DNA from: Hypericum androsaemum
Taxonomy: Eukaryota > Streptophyta > Magnoliopsida > Malpighiales > Hypericaceae
Direction: 5' to 3'
Assembly (NCBI GenBank): GCA_963995505.1
Contig: OZ023197.1
Coordinates: 13,886,475 to 13,950,474 of the forward strand
Length of the DNA: 64,000 nt
Part shown: positions 35,396 to 47,110 of the stretch, in pieces
Layout: each line of letters starts with the position of its first letter
Position numbering within the stretch: position 1 is the stretch's first letter
Made by a program: the position numbers and the translations under genes
The notes under the pieces: model-generated
The model's database searches: none
What the model saw: the letters and a program-made list of their open reading frames with translations, nothing else
What the model was told of the DNA's origin: nothing

Positions 35396-36482
35396 TAGGG
35401 GTGAGGAAACGTCGGTGTCATGGTTTTTGGGTATTTTTTGGCGCCGACACCGACGTAGCCAATTTTCTCGAAGCCCAACCGACGGTGTCACGGTATAGGG
35501 CAACACCGACGGTGTCACGGTGCGGCGGTGTCACCAATTGATGATCGGTTTGGCGGTGTCACCGATGGAGGGAGGGGACCTGTCAAGGTTGGAGGGAAGG
35601 AGATCAGGAGGAAGGTTGGGAAGGAGAGGAGGGGAGGTCGGGAGAGGAGGGAGGTCGGGAATGAGAGGATTGTGAAAATTGATGAACCTGAACTAGAAGA
35701 TCGATGAAGAAGCCAAAGATCAAGATCGATTTATCAAGAAGCCATGAGAGAGCTTCGAAGCTTATGAGGAAACTGTTATTTTTATTACAGGGTTCTCTAC
35801 AACTTAATCTTAGATGGAAGCATGAGTTAGCTATATATACAAGTCCTATAGAAGCTATTAGAAGCTAATGGAACAATTGATAACCCAAAAGATACATGGG
35901 CCTGGCCCAACAAGATATATATGTAATAGACTTGAGAGATAAGTAGAGAAACTATATATTTTCTCTAGACTGTTCGAGCCCCTTCTTCCCCTCCTCTTCT
36001 CTGCCAAAATTTTATTTTTCTCGCTTTCAATTAGATACCACACCTCCATCTCTAGGTAGAACCACCATCTATATAGGTATAACATCATCGAGCTTCATCA
36101 TCTCTACCCGTGAATCGAACGACATGATTCAACAAGGAGGACAATCTCGAGAGCAGCGGATACCATCTCTGCTTGCATGCAAGAAGTGTAACCACCTAAT
36201 CTCCAGAACATTGGAATCATTTATGGTCTGTTGGTTTGCAAATGACAATCAGAATTCTGGATGGGAGATTTGGAAGGATACAGGTACTTATAATTATTTA
36301 AAACGACATCATTTTTTTCGGGTTATCGGTGTCTCGAGCTTGCAAAAAAAAAGACACCGACTCAACACCGAGAAGTTCGGTTTACCAACATTTGCAACCC
36401 ATAACTCCGTTCGGTACTTCGGTGCTTCAGTGTGATCGGGTTATCGGGTTGTCGAATTTTTTCGGGTTCACGCTCAGCCCTA
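35396..36482. mobile_element. Non-autonomous hAT-type element, 1,087 bp
   Basis: The left end is TAGGGGTGAGGAAAC and the complement of the right end is TAGGGCTGAGCGTGA. The flanks ACAATTAT (35388-35395) and ATAATTAT (36483-36490) form an 8 bp duplication with one mismatch. GGTGTC/CGGTGTCAC motifs are repeated in the left 200 bp. The ends resemble those of the hAT element at 9933-10672. The middle (about 35700-36250) looks like unrelated inserted or captured DNA; a 76-codon minus frame there could not be identified. Confidence 0.75.
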
Positions 36483-36490
36483 ATAATTAT

Positions 36491-37916
36491 AGTTTGGCCA
36501 TTAGATTATAAAAATCTCGTTATTCTGATCGGTAACCACAAGTGTCTTGCCGATCTCACGAAATTTAGAGAGGCAATTGGAGGGGTTTTTTTTTCAGGTT
36601 TAAAAAAATGCAGGCCAACCACGGTGCGGTCATTTAGGTGTACCGGGTTTGACAGTTAGTATGTCTATATTGCAAATTGTCCAAAATTTAGTTAGACTAA
36701 GCGGTTCAACCGGATTTTTTTTACTGGAAGTGTCTGATCTAACCAAAATTTTGTTCGAAATCAACACAAAATTAAATAAAAAATCACATTAAGAACTCAA
36801 TTTTCCCAAATCAATACAAAATAAACCAAATCAACAAAAAAAGTGGGCCGGAGATGAACTAAATTGATTGATTATATGAATTTGGAAATATTTATTGAGA
36901 CTATTTATTCTATTTATTATTTTAAAAATAATACAAAAATAAAAATAAGTGTCTAGTTTGACAGGCCGACCGATCTAAATCAACAATTTACTACAATAAT
37001 ATATCAATCTGATTTAACATGGTTGACATGGAGAACGGAAGAAATTGCGAATCGGTATAAGAGTCTTTTTTAAAACATTAGTTTTTTTCCTTTTTCTGGA
37101 CTGATATGCATGAGGGGAAAAATAAAAATAAAGGGAAATAATTTTAAAGGATGTGACCGTTGACTGAAATCTGAGCCACGTAAGCTCTTGAACTCTCCTC
37201 CTCGGAGACCGTGTGCTTAATTTAAACTAAGCGATACGGGACATGTCACCGGGAAATCATAGCCTGCAGGATCCCATTCCCCAGTTACCGTGCACCTCCG
37301 GATCTTCTTTTCATCTTCCTCCCAATCCATCACTTGTTCTGACCTCGCAACAGGTTGGGTAAAGTACATTTTAGTACTCCATAAGAAGTACATTCCATCG
37401 ATCAAGTTCTTTGTACATTATGAGCGCCTAAATTGTCAAATGATTGATCTAGATTAATCCGGTAAATTGAGTTTGAATACTGAAAATGCAAATAAGTTTA
37501 AATCTTGGTGCGAAGAATTTAATAACCAAAAAGGGTTAGTGATAGCTAAAATGCAATTATATTAACAAAATGCATTTAAGATACCAAACATTGCCCTGAT
37601 TGTCTATTTAGAGAAAAATCATACCGATAAATATTTATATCAACTGAAAATTTTAACCGAGTCTTATATTTGAGTCCCAAGAGATGCAAAAGATTAGACC
37701 ACTATTTAGTATTTAGCTAGAGCTCATTTCCTTTTAAAGCACAAAATCTAGACTCTCCTCCACTCAACTACTTTCCCAATAGACCTCAATAGTATCCCTA
37801 AAAAAAATGGACCTCAATAGTAGAGTACTCTCTCTCTCTCTCTCTCTACAAAGCAACTTCTACTTGAATTGTTTGTTTATTATTATTGTTAAGTCTCGTC
37901 CTTGTTCACTTGGACT
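36491..37916. other. Intergenic DNA with possible gene fragment
   Basis: Mostly AT-rich. A minus-strand 62-codon frame at 37217-37405 (containing VMDWEEDEKKIRRCTVTGEWDPAGYDFPV) is less repetitive than its surroundings and could be a host-gene fragment, but I do not recognise the family. A TC microsatellite lies at about 37827-37847. Confidence 0.4.
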
Positions 37917-37924
37917 CTTCTATT

Positions 37925-40900
37925 TAGACCTGACCATGAATTGAATTATATTCGTGATTCGATTCGTAAAAAATTCGATTCGATTCGTCCCAAATTTGAT
38001 TCGTTTAAAATTCGATTCGAATTCGTCATGATACGAATTGAATATGGTTCAAGATTTTTATAATTCGTCAAACCGGCGAATTTAATTCGAATTTGATTCG
38101 AGTTGAATTCGAGTCAAATTCGATTCGAGTTGAATTCGTATCGAATTCGTGTATATATAATATAATAATATATGTTAAAAAATAAATTTAAAAAAAGTGG
38201 GGGAGGCGGGAATGGATCGGGACGGAAAACGGGGGGGAAGAGGAGGGAAGGAATTTTAAAAAATTGGGGGGAGGTGGGGGCGTGGGGCCCACAAAAAAAT
38301 AAAAAAAGGGGCGGGCAGCGGGAGTTTTATTTTTTGGTTAAAAGATGATGATGTCATCGCCTGCGTCATTGATGACGTCATTGTCTGCGTCAGCGATGGG
38401 AAAATTACCGTTGGAATCTGCCCGTTTTTTTTGTTACCGTTTTAATACCCAGGTTACCGTTTTTTTTACTGTTTGTCCTTTTTAATTTTTTTTAATTCAA
38501 CATTTTTTCCAAACTCTATAAATACCACCTTTTATTCTTCAAATTTTACACATTTCAATCTCAACTCTCTACTTCTCTTATTAAAAATTTAAGCTATATA
38601 CATTCTCCCTCAAGTTTACTAATTAGATATATTAGTCATATTTCTCATATAATTACTCATATTACTATATAATTATGTCATCAAGTAGAGCAAATAAGGG
38701 TAAGGAAAAACGTGTGGAACATCACGATTCTATTGAATCGGATTTTCCACCGATTTCTACTTATCCTATTCCGGAAGAAATGATGAACGTCCATGATGAA
38801 GCTCAACGGGAAAGTGTTGATTTAATATTCAACAATCCACAAAAGGTAAAAAGATCACCTTCATTATTTTTTACTAAGCATTTCACAAAAATTTCTACCG
38901 GAGAAAAAGGTATCTTCAAAATTACATGTAATTATTGTGGTAAAAAATATGAATTCAAAACCGGGAATGGATATGGTACTTATACTATTCATTTGAATAC
39001 TAAACATCCACACGAAGTTGGTTTTGAAAAATCACAAACTCAATTATCTACTACACCTAATGTTTTATTTCATTACACCGATCAAAATAATAGAGAGGAA
39101 TTAGCTAAATTAGTTGCTACCGAACATTTATCTTTTAGTTTTGGTGAAAAACTCAATTTTACAACTTATTGTCAAAATGCTTTAAATCCTAGTACAAAAA
39201 AAGTTCCACGAAGTACATTAACACGATATGTAAAAGATTTATACAAGAAAAATAAAGAAAAATTACAAACTTTTTTCTTTGATTTTGATGGTCGAGTTTC
39301 TATATGTTGTGATATATGGAGTGATCATTGGCAAACACATTCATATTTTGGTGTTACATGCCATTGGATTAATAATGAATGGAATATACAAAAAAGAATA
39401 ATTGCATATAGAGTTTTTGATGATAGTCATAGTGGGAATAATTGTTATAAAATATTGCATACTATTTTACAAGAATATAATCTAGTTCAAAAAATATTTT
39501 CAATTTCTCTAGATAATGCAAGTTCTAATAATGTTATGGTTAAAGATTTAGAAATTTGTTGTACACGATTCGGAGGAAATTTTTTTCATATTAGATGTGC
39601 ATGTCATATATCTAATCTTTGTACCCAAGATGGAATTAAAGCTTTAGACTCTACATTAGGACCAATTAAACAAGCACTTAATTTATTATGGGCTCGCCCA
39701 AAATTGCTAAAAGATTGGAAAATTTTTTGCAAATCAAACAACATGAAACCAAAACGTTTTCCACAAGATGTTCAACATCGTTGGAATTCGACTTATGAAT
39801 TGTTAAAAGAAGCTCTTCCATACAAAGAACTTCTATGTAATTTTTTTGCATCTAATGATCAAACTAATAATATTATGTTACAACCTTACCATTGGGACCT
39901 TGTAGAAAAACTAAATGAGCTTTTAGAATGTTTTAATTATGCTACACATCTTTTATCGGGTGTTTATTATCCTACATCTCATTTACTATTTTTGGAATGT
40001 TGTAATATATCGGAGGCAATATGTAGCGCTTATCAAGATTTTGCATTGTCATCATGCGTTTCTGAAATGGCTAACAAATGGTTAAAGTATTTCGAGAAGA
40101 TTCCCCAACTTAATTTAATTGCAACCGTTTTTATGCCGAACATTAAAATTGATGGTTTACAAAATTTATTATATGCGTATTACACAAATTTGGAAATTTT
40201 TTTGCAAGTTCCTAATCTAGAAGATCATGTTGTAAAAATTACAAACAATGTAAAAAAAGATATTTTGGATTTAATGAGTGATTATAATATTAGGAATAAT
40301 GCTTCTACATCTAATGAACCAACTCCCTTTCCATCACAAGGTGAAAAATTAAGTTTTACGGAAAGATTGTTAATGAAAAAACAAAAAAGACCCCGAGGAA
40401 TAAGTTTAACCAATTCGGAATTTGATTTATATCTTAACACACAATTTGATATTCCATTTGTCAAGTCTTCTAGTTTTCCTTTATTAGAATGGTGGAACAA
40501 CCATGTAGAACAATTTCCGGTTATGTCAATTATTGTCAAAGAATTGCTTGCTTGTCCGATTTCGACGGTTGCCGTGGAACAAACATTTAGTGCAGGAGGT
40601 AATATTTTGGATGAACATCGGTACTCAATGACACTGCAATCTTTGGAGGCACAAGCATTACTCGCCGATTGGACCAAGGCGGAAAGACGACAACAAGAAA
40701 TAGTCCGGGAAAATCCTGACCAACTATACGACCTCGATGATGCCACAACCGGTGAAAGCACAAACACATCCGACTAAGTGAGTTAGCTCCATAAAGGTAA
40801 GAGAACTACGTGGGCTTTGATTCCTTCGGAGCTAAGGATACGTAGGCAACTTAATTTGGTACATTAAGTGCAAGCCCAATCTTTAGTTTATTTCTTTTTT

Positions 40901-41250
40901 CTAAAAAATGTTAAACACTAATTCCTAATTTTTTTAAATATTTGAAGCAAAAAACAAAGTTTTTAAATTTTTCAAAAAATATCAAAACTTTTTAAACTTT
41001 TTTGAAAATATTACAAAAATATTCAAAATATTCAAAAAAATTAGAGGTTTTAGAATTTTTTAATTAAGTATTAAAATTATAGAATTAATTCGAATTCAAA
41101 TTCGAATTATAATTCGATTATAATTCGAAAATTCATAATTCGTATTCGATTCGTCTTTTGAAGAATTGAATATAGTTTAATGTTTTGATAAATTCGAATT
41201 CGAATAAATTCGATTCGAATTCGTCTAAATTCGAACCGTGGTCAGGTCTA
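37925..41250 (+). mobile_element. Complete autonomous-type hAT transposon, 3,326 bp
   Basis: Both ends carry a perfect 12 bp terminal inverted repeat (TAGACCTGACCA), and identical 8 bp target duplications CTTCTATT lie at 37917-37924 and 41251-41258. About 200 bp at each end is packed with ATTCGATTCG/GAATTCGAAT motifs, the expected subterminal transposase-binding sites. One uninterrupted transposase frame of 700 codons occupies 38675-40777. Upstream of it are TGACGTCA motifs (about 38350-38395) and TATA-like CTCTATAAATA near 38513. The intact frame and perfect duplication suggest recent insertion and possible activity. A shortened relative lies at 59711-60726. Confidence 0.95.
38675..40777 (+). 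CDS. hAT-family transposase (BED zinc finger, RNase H fold, hAT dimerisation domain)
   Basis: The 700-residue chain is in the normal size range for plant hAT transposases (RICESLEEPER/DAYSLEEPER and Tam3 relatives). A BED-type zinc finger is visible with Cys85, Cys88, His106 and His111 (CNYC...HLNTKH). The RNase H-like core includes CCDIWSDHW (first catalytic Asp candidate) and SISLDNASSNN (second Asp candidate). The C-terminal hAT dimerisation block contains LLEWWNNHVEQFPVMS and CPISTVAVEQTFSAGG. An acidic tail rich in Asp, Glu and Thr follows. No stop, frameshift or intron is evident. It would act in the nucleus, cutting and rejoining DNA at the element ends. A domesticated role is unlikely because the frame still sits between intact terminal repeats and target duplications. 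Confidence 0.95.
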   Translation: MSSSRANKGKEKRVEHHDSIESDFPPISTYPIPEEMMNVHDEAQRESVDLIFNNPQKVKRSPSLFFTKHFTKISTGEKGIFKITCNYCGKKYEFKTGNGYGTYTIHLNTKHPHEVGFEKSQTQLSTTPNVLFHYTDQNNREELAKLVATEHLSFSFGEKLNFTTYCQNALNPSTKKVPRSTLTRYVKDLYKKNKEKLQTFFFDFDGRVSICCDIWSDHWQTHSYFGVTCHWINNEWNIQKRIIAYRVFDDSHSGNNCYKILHTILQEYNLVQKIFSISLDNASSNNVMVKDLEICCTRFGGNFFHIRCACHISNLCTQDGIKALDSTLGPIKQALNLLWARPKLLKDWKIFCKSNNMKPKRFPQDVQHRWNSTYELLKEALPYKELLCNFFASNDQTNNIMLQPYHWDLVEKLNELLECFNYATHLLSGVYYPTSHLLFLECCNISEAICSAYQDFALSSCVSEMANKWLKYFEKIPQLNLIATVFMPNIKIDGLQNLLYAYYTNLEIFLQVPNLEDHVVKITNNVKKDILDLMSDYNIRNNASTSNEPTPFPSQGEKLSFTERLLMKKQKRPRGISLTNSEFDLYLNTQFDIPFVKSSSFPLLEWWNNHVEQFPVMSIIVKELLACPISTVAVEQTFSAGGNILDEHRYSMTLQSLEAQALLADWTKAERRQQEIVRENPDQLYDLDDATTGESTNTSD

Positions 41251-41396
41251 CTTCTATTGCCGGGACATAAACCCTTTCTGGGTTCGCCTGGTTCTGGAAG
41301 GTTGAGGTTGGCACTATAATTCTCAGGTGAAAAAAAATATTTTAAAAAAAAGAACAAAGAGAGTAAAAAAAAGTTTCTTCTTCTTCTTCTTCTTCC

Positions 41397-44300
41397 ATGG
41401 CTACCCTGTTCCTGCTCTTCTTAGTGGCAGCTTCTGTGGTTTCTGCTGAAGGTAAAACAAGCTCCTTTGCTTCTCTTTCTGGGTTCTTTTGGTCCTCCTT
41501 AATATCTTAAGAACTTCTCCTTAATATCAAGTTTTAGTCTTTATGCTTGTTTTAATGCATCCCCAAGCTAATAGATGTTGCTTATTGGCTCCAAGTTTTG
41601 ATTTTTCTATCTGGGTTATTTGTGTCATCCTCATTTATACCGGCAAGATTCCAACTTTTTCATCTTAGGAGCTTCAATCCTTAGCTCTACTGTTTTGTCT
41701 CAAGTTTCAGTCTTTATGCTTGTTTTTTGCTCCTTTATTATGGTCGGTAACTTGGTTCCAAGTTTCATGCATGCCTCTAGCTAATCTGTGTTGCTTGTTG
41801 TTTGGTTAAGCTCAGCCATTTTCTTCACTGGATCTGTTTGTAAGCAACTTTACTTTTTAAATGCATTTTCTGTTGGGATTAGATGGGAAAATGGGGTTGT
41901 AAGGAAAGTTCAGTAACAATGTTGGTTTTGCTAAGTGTCCGGATAACGGGTGGTCTAAACCAAAAAAATAACAATATTGACTTCTAAAGTGGTTGTTTTG
42001 ATGTTAGATTTGGTCGGTGATTATTTGGTCAACTGTTGAAGTTAGTAGCTTTTTAGTTTGAAGTCATAATCTTGGGTTTGCTTTACCAAGCCCTCCTCTT
42101 CTTTGTTTAAAGCTGCTTGATTAGGGTGGAGGACTTGGAAAATCTGCCACCCTTTTGTTGGTTTGTGGGAGAGCATCTATTTACTTTGTTGCCATTAATG
42201 CAATAGGCAATGGCTACCCACTGCAGCAAAGTTTTTTTCCCTTAAATCTTAATGGGACGAGGAGGGAATCTATCTCAGCAATTATGCTTCCCAGCTCATG
42301 TGCCTCTGCACCACAATTGAAATGTTTGAGGACTAAAATACCCTTGCATTGGAATATGGAATCAATGTGACATTGCGTGAACTTGGAATCCAAGGACCCT
42401 GCTCCCAAGGGTGTTATGGTCAATTTTGGTTGAGTGGTAACCTATTCTGCAGTAAATCATGTGATGTAGATTTTGGCTGTGCCACCTTCTATATTCTCAC
42501 CCACTTAATGTCATTGCATTGTTTTTAAGTATTTGTTTTGTCAAGATTACCACATTTTTAGTTTCGAGTGTAGTGGACTTGTTTATAACATATAAAAAAT
42601 TCACATGTTGGGTTTGATATGAAGATTCTAACATTTTATCAGAGCGGGTTGATCCTGTGTTATGCCACGTTGGCGAAATCAACGCCCGTGCAAACTTTGG
42701 TCTGATGGGGCGTGTTGAGATTATCACATCGTTAGTTACTCATCTGTGAAATTACCATCCAAAGTACCATGATTAACAAAATCCTGGTGCATTAATTGAA
42801 TGGGGAGAGTTTGCTTAAAGTAACAACATACATGCATCAGTGTAGTACTTCCTTAAGGCTGATTAGTCTCTTTTAGTGTTGCCCTCATTGCAGAAATGTT
42901 TGTCAGTTCTTTGTATATATTTGGGTGTCTTTTGATTGGAAAGGCATAAAAAGATGAATCTATGCCTGCTTTTCAGATGTGAATTATTGTCCTTGTGCTG
43001 AGCCTCTTGAAGAGGAGACAAGAGTTCCTTATCTGTATATCTGGTGGCTTTCTGTGACATCTCATCTTCTTTACAATTTAGTTCCATCAACTGGCTGCCT
43101 GTAGTCAAGAATCTAAATCATATGGGTCATGAAAACTTGGATATGGTTGAGGAGATCTGTCGGATCGTAATCCGGTAGGACCATCTTGAATTAGATAAGG
43201 AGGTAGCATCAAGCTTTACAATTACTGCAGTGCTCTAAGGTGGTCCTGTTACTTGATATTAGCATGATTTGGCTACAGATTTGCTTGCCTAGAGTGCCTG
43301 CTGGCCTGTTGACACACTGAACTCGAGAAGGTCGCGATGGTTTGTATCGACTTTGTTAACTTAGTACAGTTCCGTTGGAGCTCGAGAACATCAAAACTTG
43401 TAGCTATGACATATACGAAAAAGACGATCTGTTATCTTGTTATCGTCCATGTTTGTTTCCCTCCACCATTGTAACCTCTATTCATCAAGTTGGATTTTCT
43501 GTTCTCTTTGCAGATGCCTTCATCGGTGTAAACATCGGAACAGCCCTTTCTGATATGCCAAGCCCGACTGAGGTGGTGGCACTTCTTAAGGCTCAGAATA
43601 TCCTACAGGTCAGGCTTTATGATGCTGATAGAGCTATGCTTCTTGCGCTAGCCGGTACAGGCATCCGCGTTATGGTGTCTGTTCCGAACGACGAGCTACT
43701 TGGCATTGGTCAATCTAATGCCACTGCAGCCAATTGGGTTTCTCGTAATGTGATAGCGCATGTTCCTGCTACCAACATCACAGCCATTGCAGTTGGATCC
43801 GAAATCCTGACTGGCCTCCCAAACGCTGCCCCCGTGTTGGTGTCTGCCATGAAATTCATCCATTCCGCTCTGGTTGTTGCTAATCTCCATAGCCAAATTA
43901 AAGTCTCCACCCCGCACTCGTCTTCCATCATTCTGGATTCTTTCACACGGTCCCAAGCCTTCTTCAACCGCACTTGGGACCCAGTCATGGTTCCCTTGCT
44001 CAAGTTTTTGCAATCCACCGGTTCATATATTATGCTAAATGTTTACCCGTATTACGACTACATGCAATCAAACAGTGTAGTTCCGTTGGATTATGCCCCT
44101 TTCCGGCCTCTTGCTCTTAACAAGGAAGCTGTAGATTCTAACACACTCCTTCATTATACCAACATTTTTGACGCAGTTGTTGATGCATCATATTTCGCCA
44201 TGTCCTAGGTTAACTTCACTAACATCCCTATAGTTGTCACGGAGTTCGGGTGGCCCTCAAAAGGCGACTCTACCGAGCCGGCTGCAGCCCTGGACAATGC

Positions 44301-44640
44301 CAACACTTACAACAGCAACTTGATTAGGCATATACTTAATGTCACAGGAACTACGAAGCATCCTAGAGTTCCGGTCAGTACATACATCTACGAGCTTTAC
44401 AATGAAGATCAGAGACCGGGGCCTGTTTCCGAGAAGAACTGGGGGTTGTTTAATGGAAATGGAGCACCTGTTTATATTTTACACCTTACTGGTGGTGGTA
44501 CTGTGTTGGCAAATGACACAACCAACTAGACGTTTTGTATCGCGAAGGACAATGCCGACTCGAAGATGCTGCAGGCGGCACTTGATTGGGCTTGCGGACC
44601 GGGAAGAGTTGATTGCTCAACACGAATCTAGTCTAACATA
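41397..44640 (+). pseudogene. GH17 glucan endo-1,3-beta-glucosidase with X8 module, pseudogene
   Basis: Exon 1 (41397-41451) encodes a signal peptide, MATLFLLFLVAASVVSAE. A 2.06 kb intron leads to exon 2 at 43514, and the join is in frame (…AE-DAFIGVNIGTALSDMPSP). The GH17 domain is recognisable throughout: VRLYDAD, AVGSEILT (acid/base Glu), NVYPYYDYMQS, then VTEFGWPS (nucleophile Glu). The start of an X8/CBM43 module follows (TFCIAKDNADSKMLQAALDWACG). Three in-frame TAG codons break it, at 44206-44208, 44527-44529 and 44629-44631. The first precedes the nucleophile, so any product would lack activity. Apart from the stops the frame is uninterrupted, so decay is probably recent. Family members act in the cell wall or plasmodesmata on callose. 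A complete hAT transposon ends about 150 bp upstream of the start codon. Sequencing error is unlikely to explain all three stops. Confidence 0.9.
42577..42760 (+). mobile_element. TRIM-type retroelement remnant in the glucanase intron
   Basis: An LTR-like end (…GATTCTAACA at 42632-42633) is followed by a primer-site-like TTTTATCAGAGCGGG. About 80 bp further on, TGTTGAGATTATCACATCG at 42713 looks like the start of a second LTR. A very short internal region between a primer site and an LTR start is the layout of terminal-repeat retrotransposons in miniature (Katydid-like). Both LTRs are incomplete. Confidence 0.5.
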
Positions 44641-44752
44641 AGTTGGTCATTCTTGAATATTACTAGCCGAAACGGGCTGGGATTGCTATTGTAACTATCC
44701 GACTAGAGTAAATTCTGCAGTATTTTTCTAACTGGACAATCCACATGTTCAT

Positions 44753-46246
44753 TTATCTGAATTTCTGATCGAAAAAAGTCTGGCACTCTTCACAAACAAA
44801 ACCTGAAGAGCAATCGCCGCCTTGGCCAACGGCATGCCTTGTGCAATAAGGCTTGTTGCAGAGGTTACACTTGGGCAAACGAAGCCAGCACTCTAAACAC
44901 ACAGTATCTGAACAAAGAGCTTCTTCCAGCTCATCGCCGTTGTTGCCGACACATCCTCCACACTCTTCGCACCTCGCAATGCAGAATTCGCACCCCCGAC
45001 AAGCCGCGATCATCTGGTGCTGCTTCCTGCAGGCCTCCCTCGTGCAGTCAAACACCATCCTGACCTCGTCACATTTCAGACAGACTTCCACATCTATTGC
45101 CCTGCGCGACAAAGTTCTGTACCGGTGATGATGATAAACGACCGGCTCCGGCTTTCCCTCTGCCGGGTTCGTTCGAACATAATCCGAGATCATCTCCAGG
45201 TGTTGTTTCTTTATGGAGGGTATGCCTCTGATCTGCAGACTCTCCAAGCTGCTGCCTTTCTCGGCTACTGTCTTAACAGCTCTTATAATTCCATCAGAGG
45301 TTAAGCCATAGCATCCCGGCAAGTGGAGCTGCATGAATAAAACACAAAGGTTCAATTAAACACACAAAAGGTTCAATTCTGCTACTTCAGTTCGTCTGCT
45401 TAGCAAGATTGTTCTTAAGATTCATCATCTATTCCCAAGCCAAAAACCTCAGAGCAAGAGACTTAAGAGAGATTCAATTATTATATTTGTTGGAGAATCC
45501 AACATTTGAAGTTGCAAGTGTTAAAAAATCTGCCAACTTTGGATCGGATATGAAAATTATAATACGGTATCACAGCCAATCGTTCATACGAGACTCATGG
45601 TCTGTTGTGCTCGCACTACTCCTCTGAAAGCACTAGAGACGGTAGTTTATTAGTGTGAAAAATTCACCAACTCAAAGCCTAAAGTTTTAGGTTAGATATA
45701 AAAATTTTAACATAGTATCAGAACAAATTGCTCATACGAGGTTCGTGGTCTGTTATACTCGCACGACCTTTTAAAAGCACAAGATACATTAGTTTATAAG
45801 TATAAAAAATCTACATACTCATTGTCTATCGAAATTCGAACTATCATTACCTTAGTGATGAAATGGTTCCTCTCAATGACCCCAAGGAGCCCATCATCAG
45901 TGATGTTTGAACAGCTCATCAGAGCCAGACTCCTCATCCTGCCTTCTGCCATGGATGCAACTCTCAAAAGAGTCTCATCAGTGATCCTTGAGTTTAGAGG
46001 CTCATCAACTTGGATGTCTAGCCATAGAAGCACATCCTTGGCCACTGCATCCCTCAGTGAAGTGCATGATTCACTCATGACAAGAAGCTCAAGCACATGC
46101 AGGTGGGCTAGGACAAGGGAAAAAGCCTCATGGGGTGGACCAGCTGGTTCTGGTTCTTGCTCTAGAGGTTCTGTTCTTCCACTTTGGCTTGAATCAGACA
46201 AAGGGTTGATGAGTTCATCTTCTTCCTTTTGGTATTGGACTTGCAT
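44753..46246 (-). CDS. F-box protein, SKIP14-like, with Cys-rich C-terminus
   Basis: Two exons (45851-46246 and 44753-45328) join in frame to 323 residues. An F-box lies at about residues 37-85 (PPHEAFSLVLAHLHVLELLVMSESCTSLRDAVAKD). Leucine-rich-type repeats follow (ITDETLLRVASMAEGRMRSLALMSCSNITDDGL, LHLPGCYGLTSDGI). The C-terminal third has many paired Cys (CLKCDE, CRGCEFCIARCEECGGCVG, CNLCNKPYC, CEECQ), suggesting zinc binding. This arrangement matches the Arabidopsis SKIP14 group. F-box proteins recruit substrates to SCF ubiquitin ligases through SKP1/ASK; the substrate is unknown. The 522 bp intron contains two TRIM-like primer-site fragments. The gene converges on the glucanase pseudogene with about 110 bp between ends. 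The SKIP14 assignment is moderately sure; the F-box call is stronger. Confidence 0.85.
45531..45790 (+). repeat. Two TRIM/LTR primer-site-like fragments in the F-box intron
   Basis: GGTATCACAGCC (45566-45577) and TAGTATCAGAAC (45713-45724) each sit after a related block of about 40 bp containing AAAAATT…ACATAG or equivalent, and before a CATACGAG…GTGGTCTGTT segment. The two units are imperfect direct repeats of about 150 bp resembling the LTR-primer-site junction of TRIM elements. Confidence 0.45.
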
Positions 46247-46286
46247 GATTTTCTGATTGTATGTTTTAAGATGGTTCTGGGTTGTG

Positions 46287-46287
<1 letters not shown>

Positions 46288-46329
<42 letters not shown>

Positions 46330-46354
46330 CAGAGAGAGAGAGAGAGAGAGAGAG
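46288..46354. repeat. (TA)n and (GA)n microsatellites upstream of the F-box gene
   Basis: About 19 TA units (46288-46326) are followed by about 12 AG units (46331-46354), 40-110 bp upstream of the F-box start codon. They probably lie in its 5' untranslated region or core promoter. Confidence 0.9.
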
Positions 46355-47110
46355 GATTTATGGACCAGAATGAGCCAACCTTTCTCTTGCTTAGGTGGTC
46401 GGTCCAGGAGCCAAAGTCCGAAGAAATTTTCTTTTTCTTGCTTGCAAAGGAACTGAAATGAAAGTTACATTAAAATCAGTAGAGAATTGTTCTAATTTTT
46501 TTTAGAAGAATTGTTTTAATTTAAGCAATCTGAAGTGCATTAAAATTTGGTCTTGTCGTTTTTATGATGTTGGACTCGCATTTGGATTTTTGCTAGGGAG
46601 GAAATGAATTTCCATCCATACGGAAGTCATTTTCCTTTCCCCTCCCTTATCTCCCCAACTCATATCCTCAAACATCTAACGTTTTCATGATTTTCCAAAA
46701 ACAAGAAACTGTTTTTATTCTTCCAGAAAGTGAATTTCTAAGGAAAATGTAAGGTGGTCGTAAAAGATGAACTACTTTAACCGCCTCATTTTTTTTCTCT
46801 CTTTTACTAACATATTTATTTTCCTTTTATTGTTGTAGTAGTTGAATCTGGATGTTTTGTAACTTTATAACGCGAAACATTTCATATTCCCAATAACTTG
46901 GGAGTTTTGACAGTTCGTGCGGCTCTACAATATCGGCATATGCTGATCGACTTAGTGTGACTGATCGTCCTCTCGGATCATTCAATCTGAATGATTCTTG
47001 CCTTCAATCCGTTTCGTGATCGAACATCTTGTACAATCATCAAGTCCTGCGGTTTACATACAGACCAGAGATGAGGTAACTTATGGCATCATCGACAATG
47101 GCGACGGCCG
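46355..47110. other. Intergenic DNA between F-box and dynein light chain genes
   Basis: Includes the upstream region of the F-box gene and probably the 3' untranslated region of the dynein light chain gene (about 46900-47110). No other gene was recognised. Confidence 0.5.

Noticed and set aside
35858..36088. A minus-strand frame with a TGGTATCTAATTG motif resembling a copia primer site
   Set aside because: The LTR-like sequence would lie on the wrong side of the primer site, and no gag motif follows, so a retroelement call is not supported.
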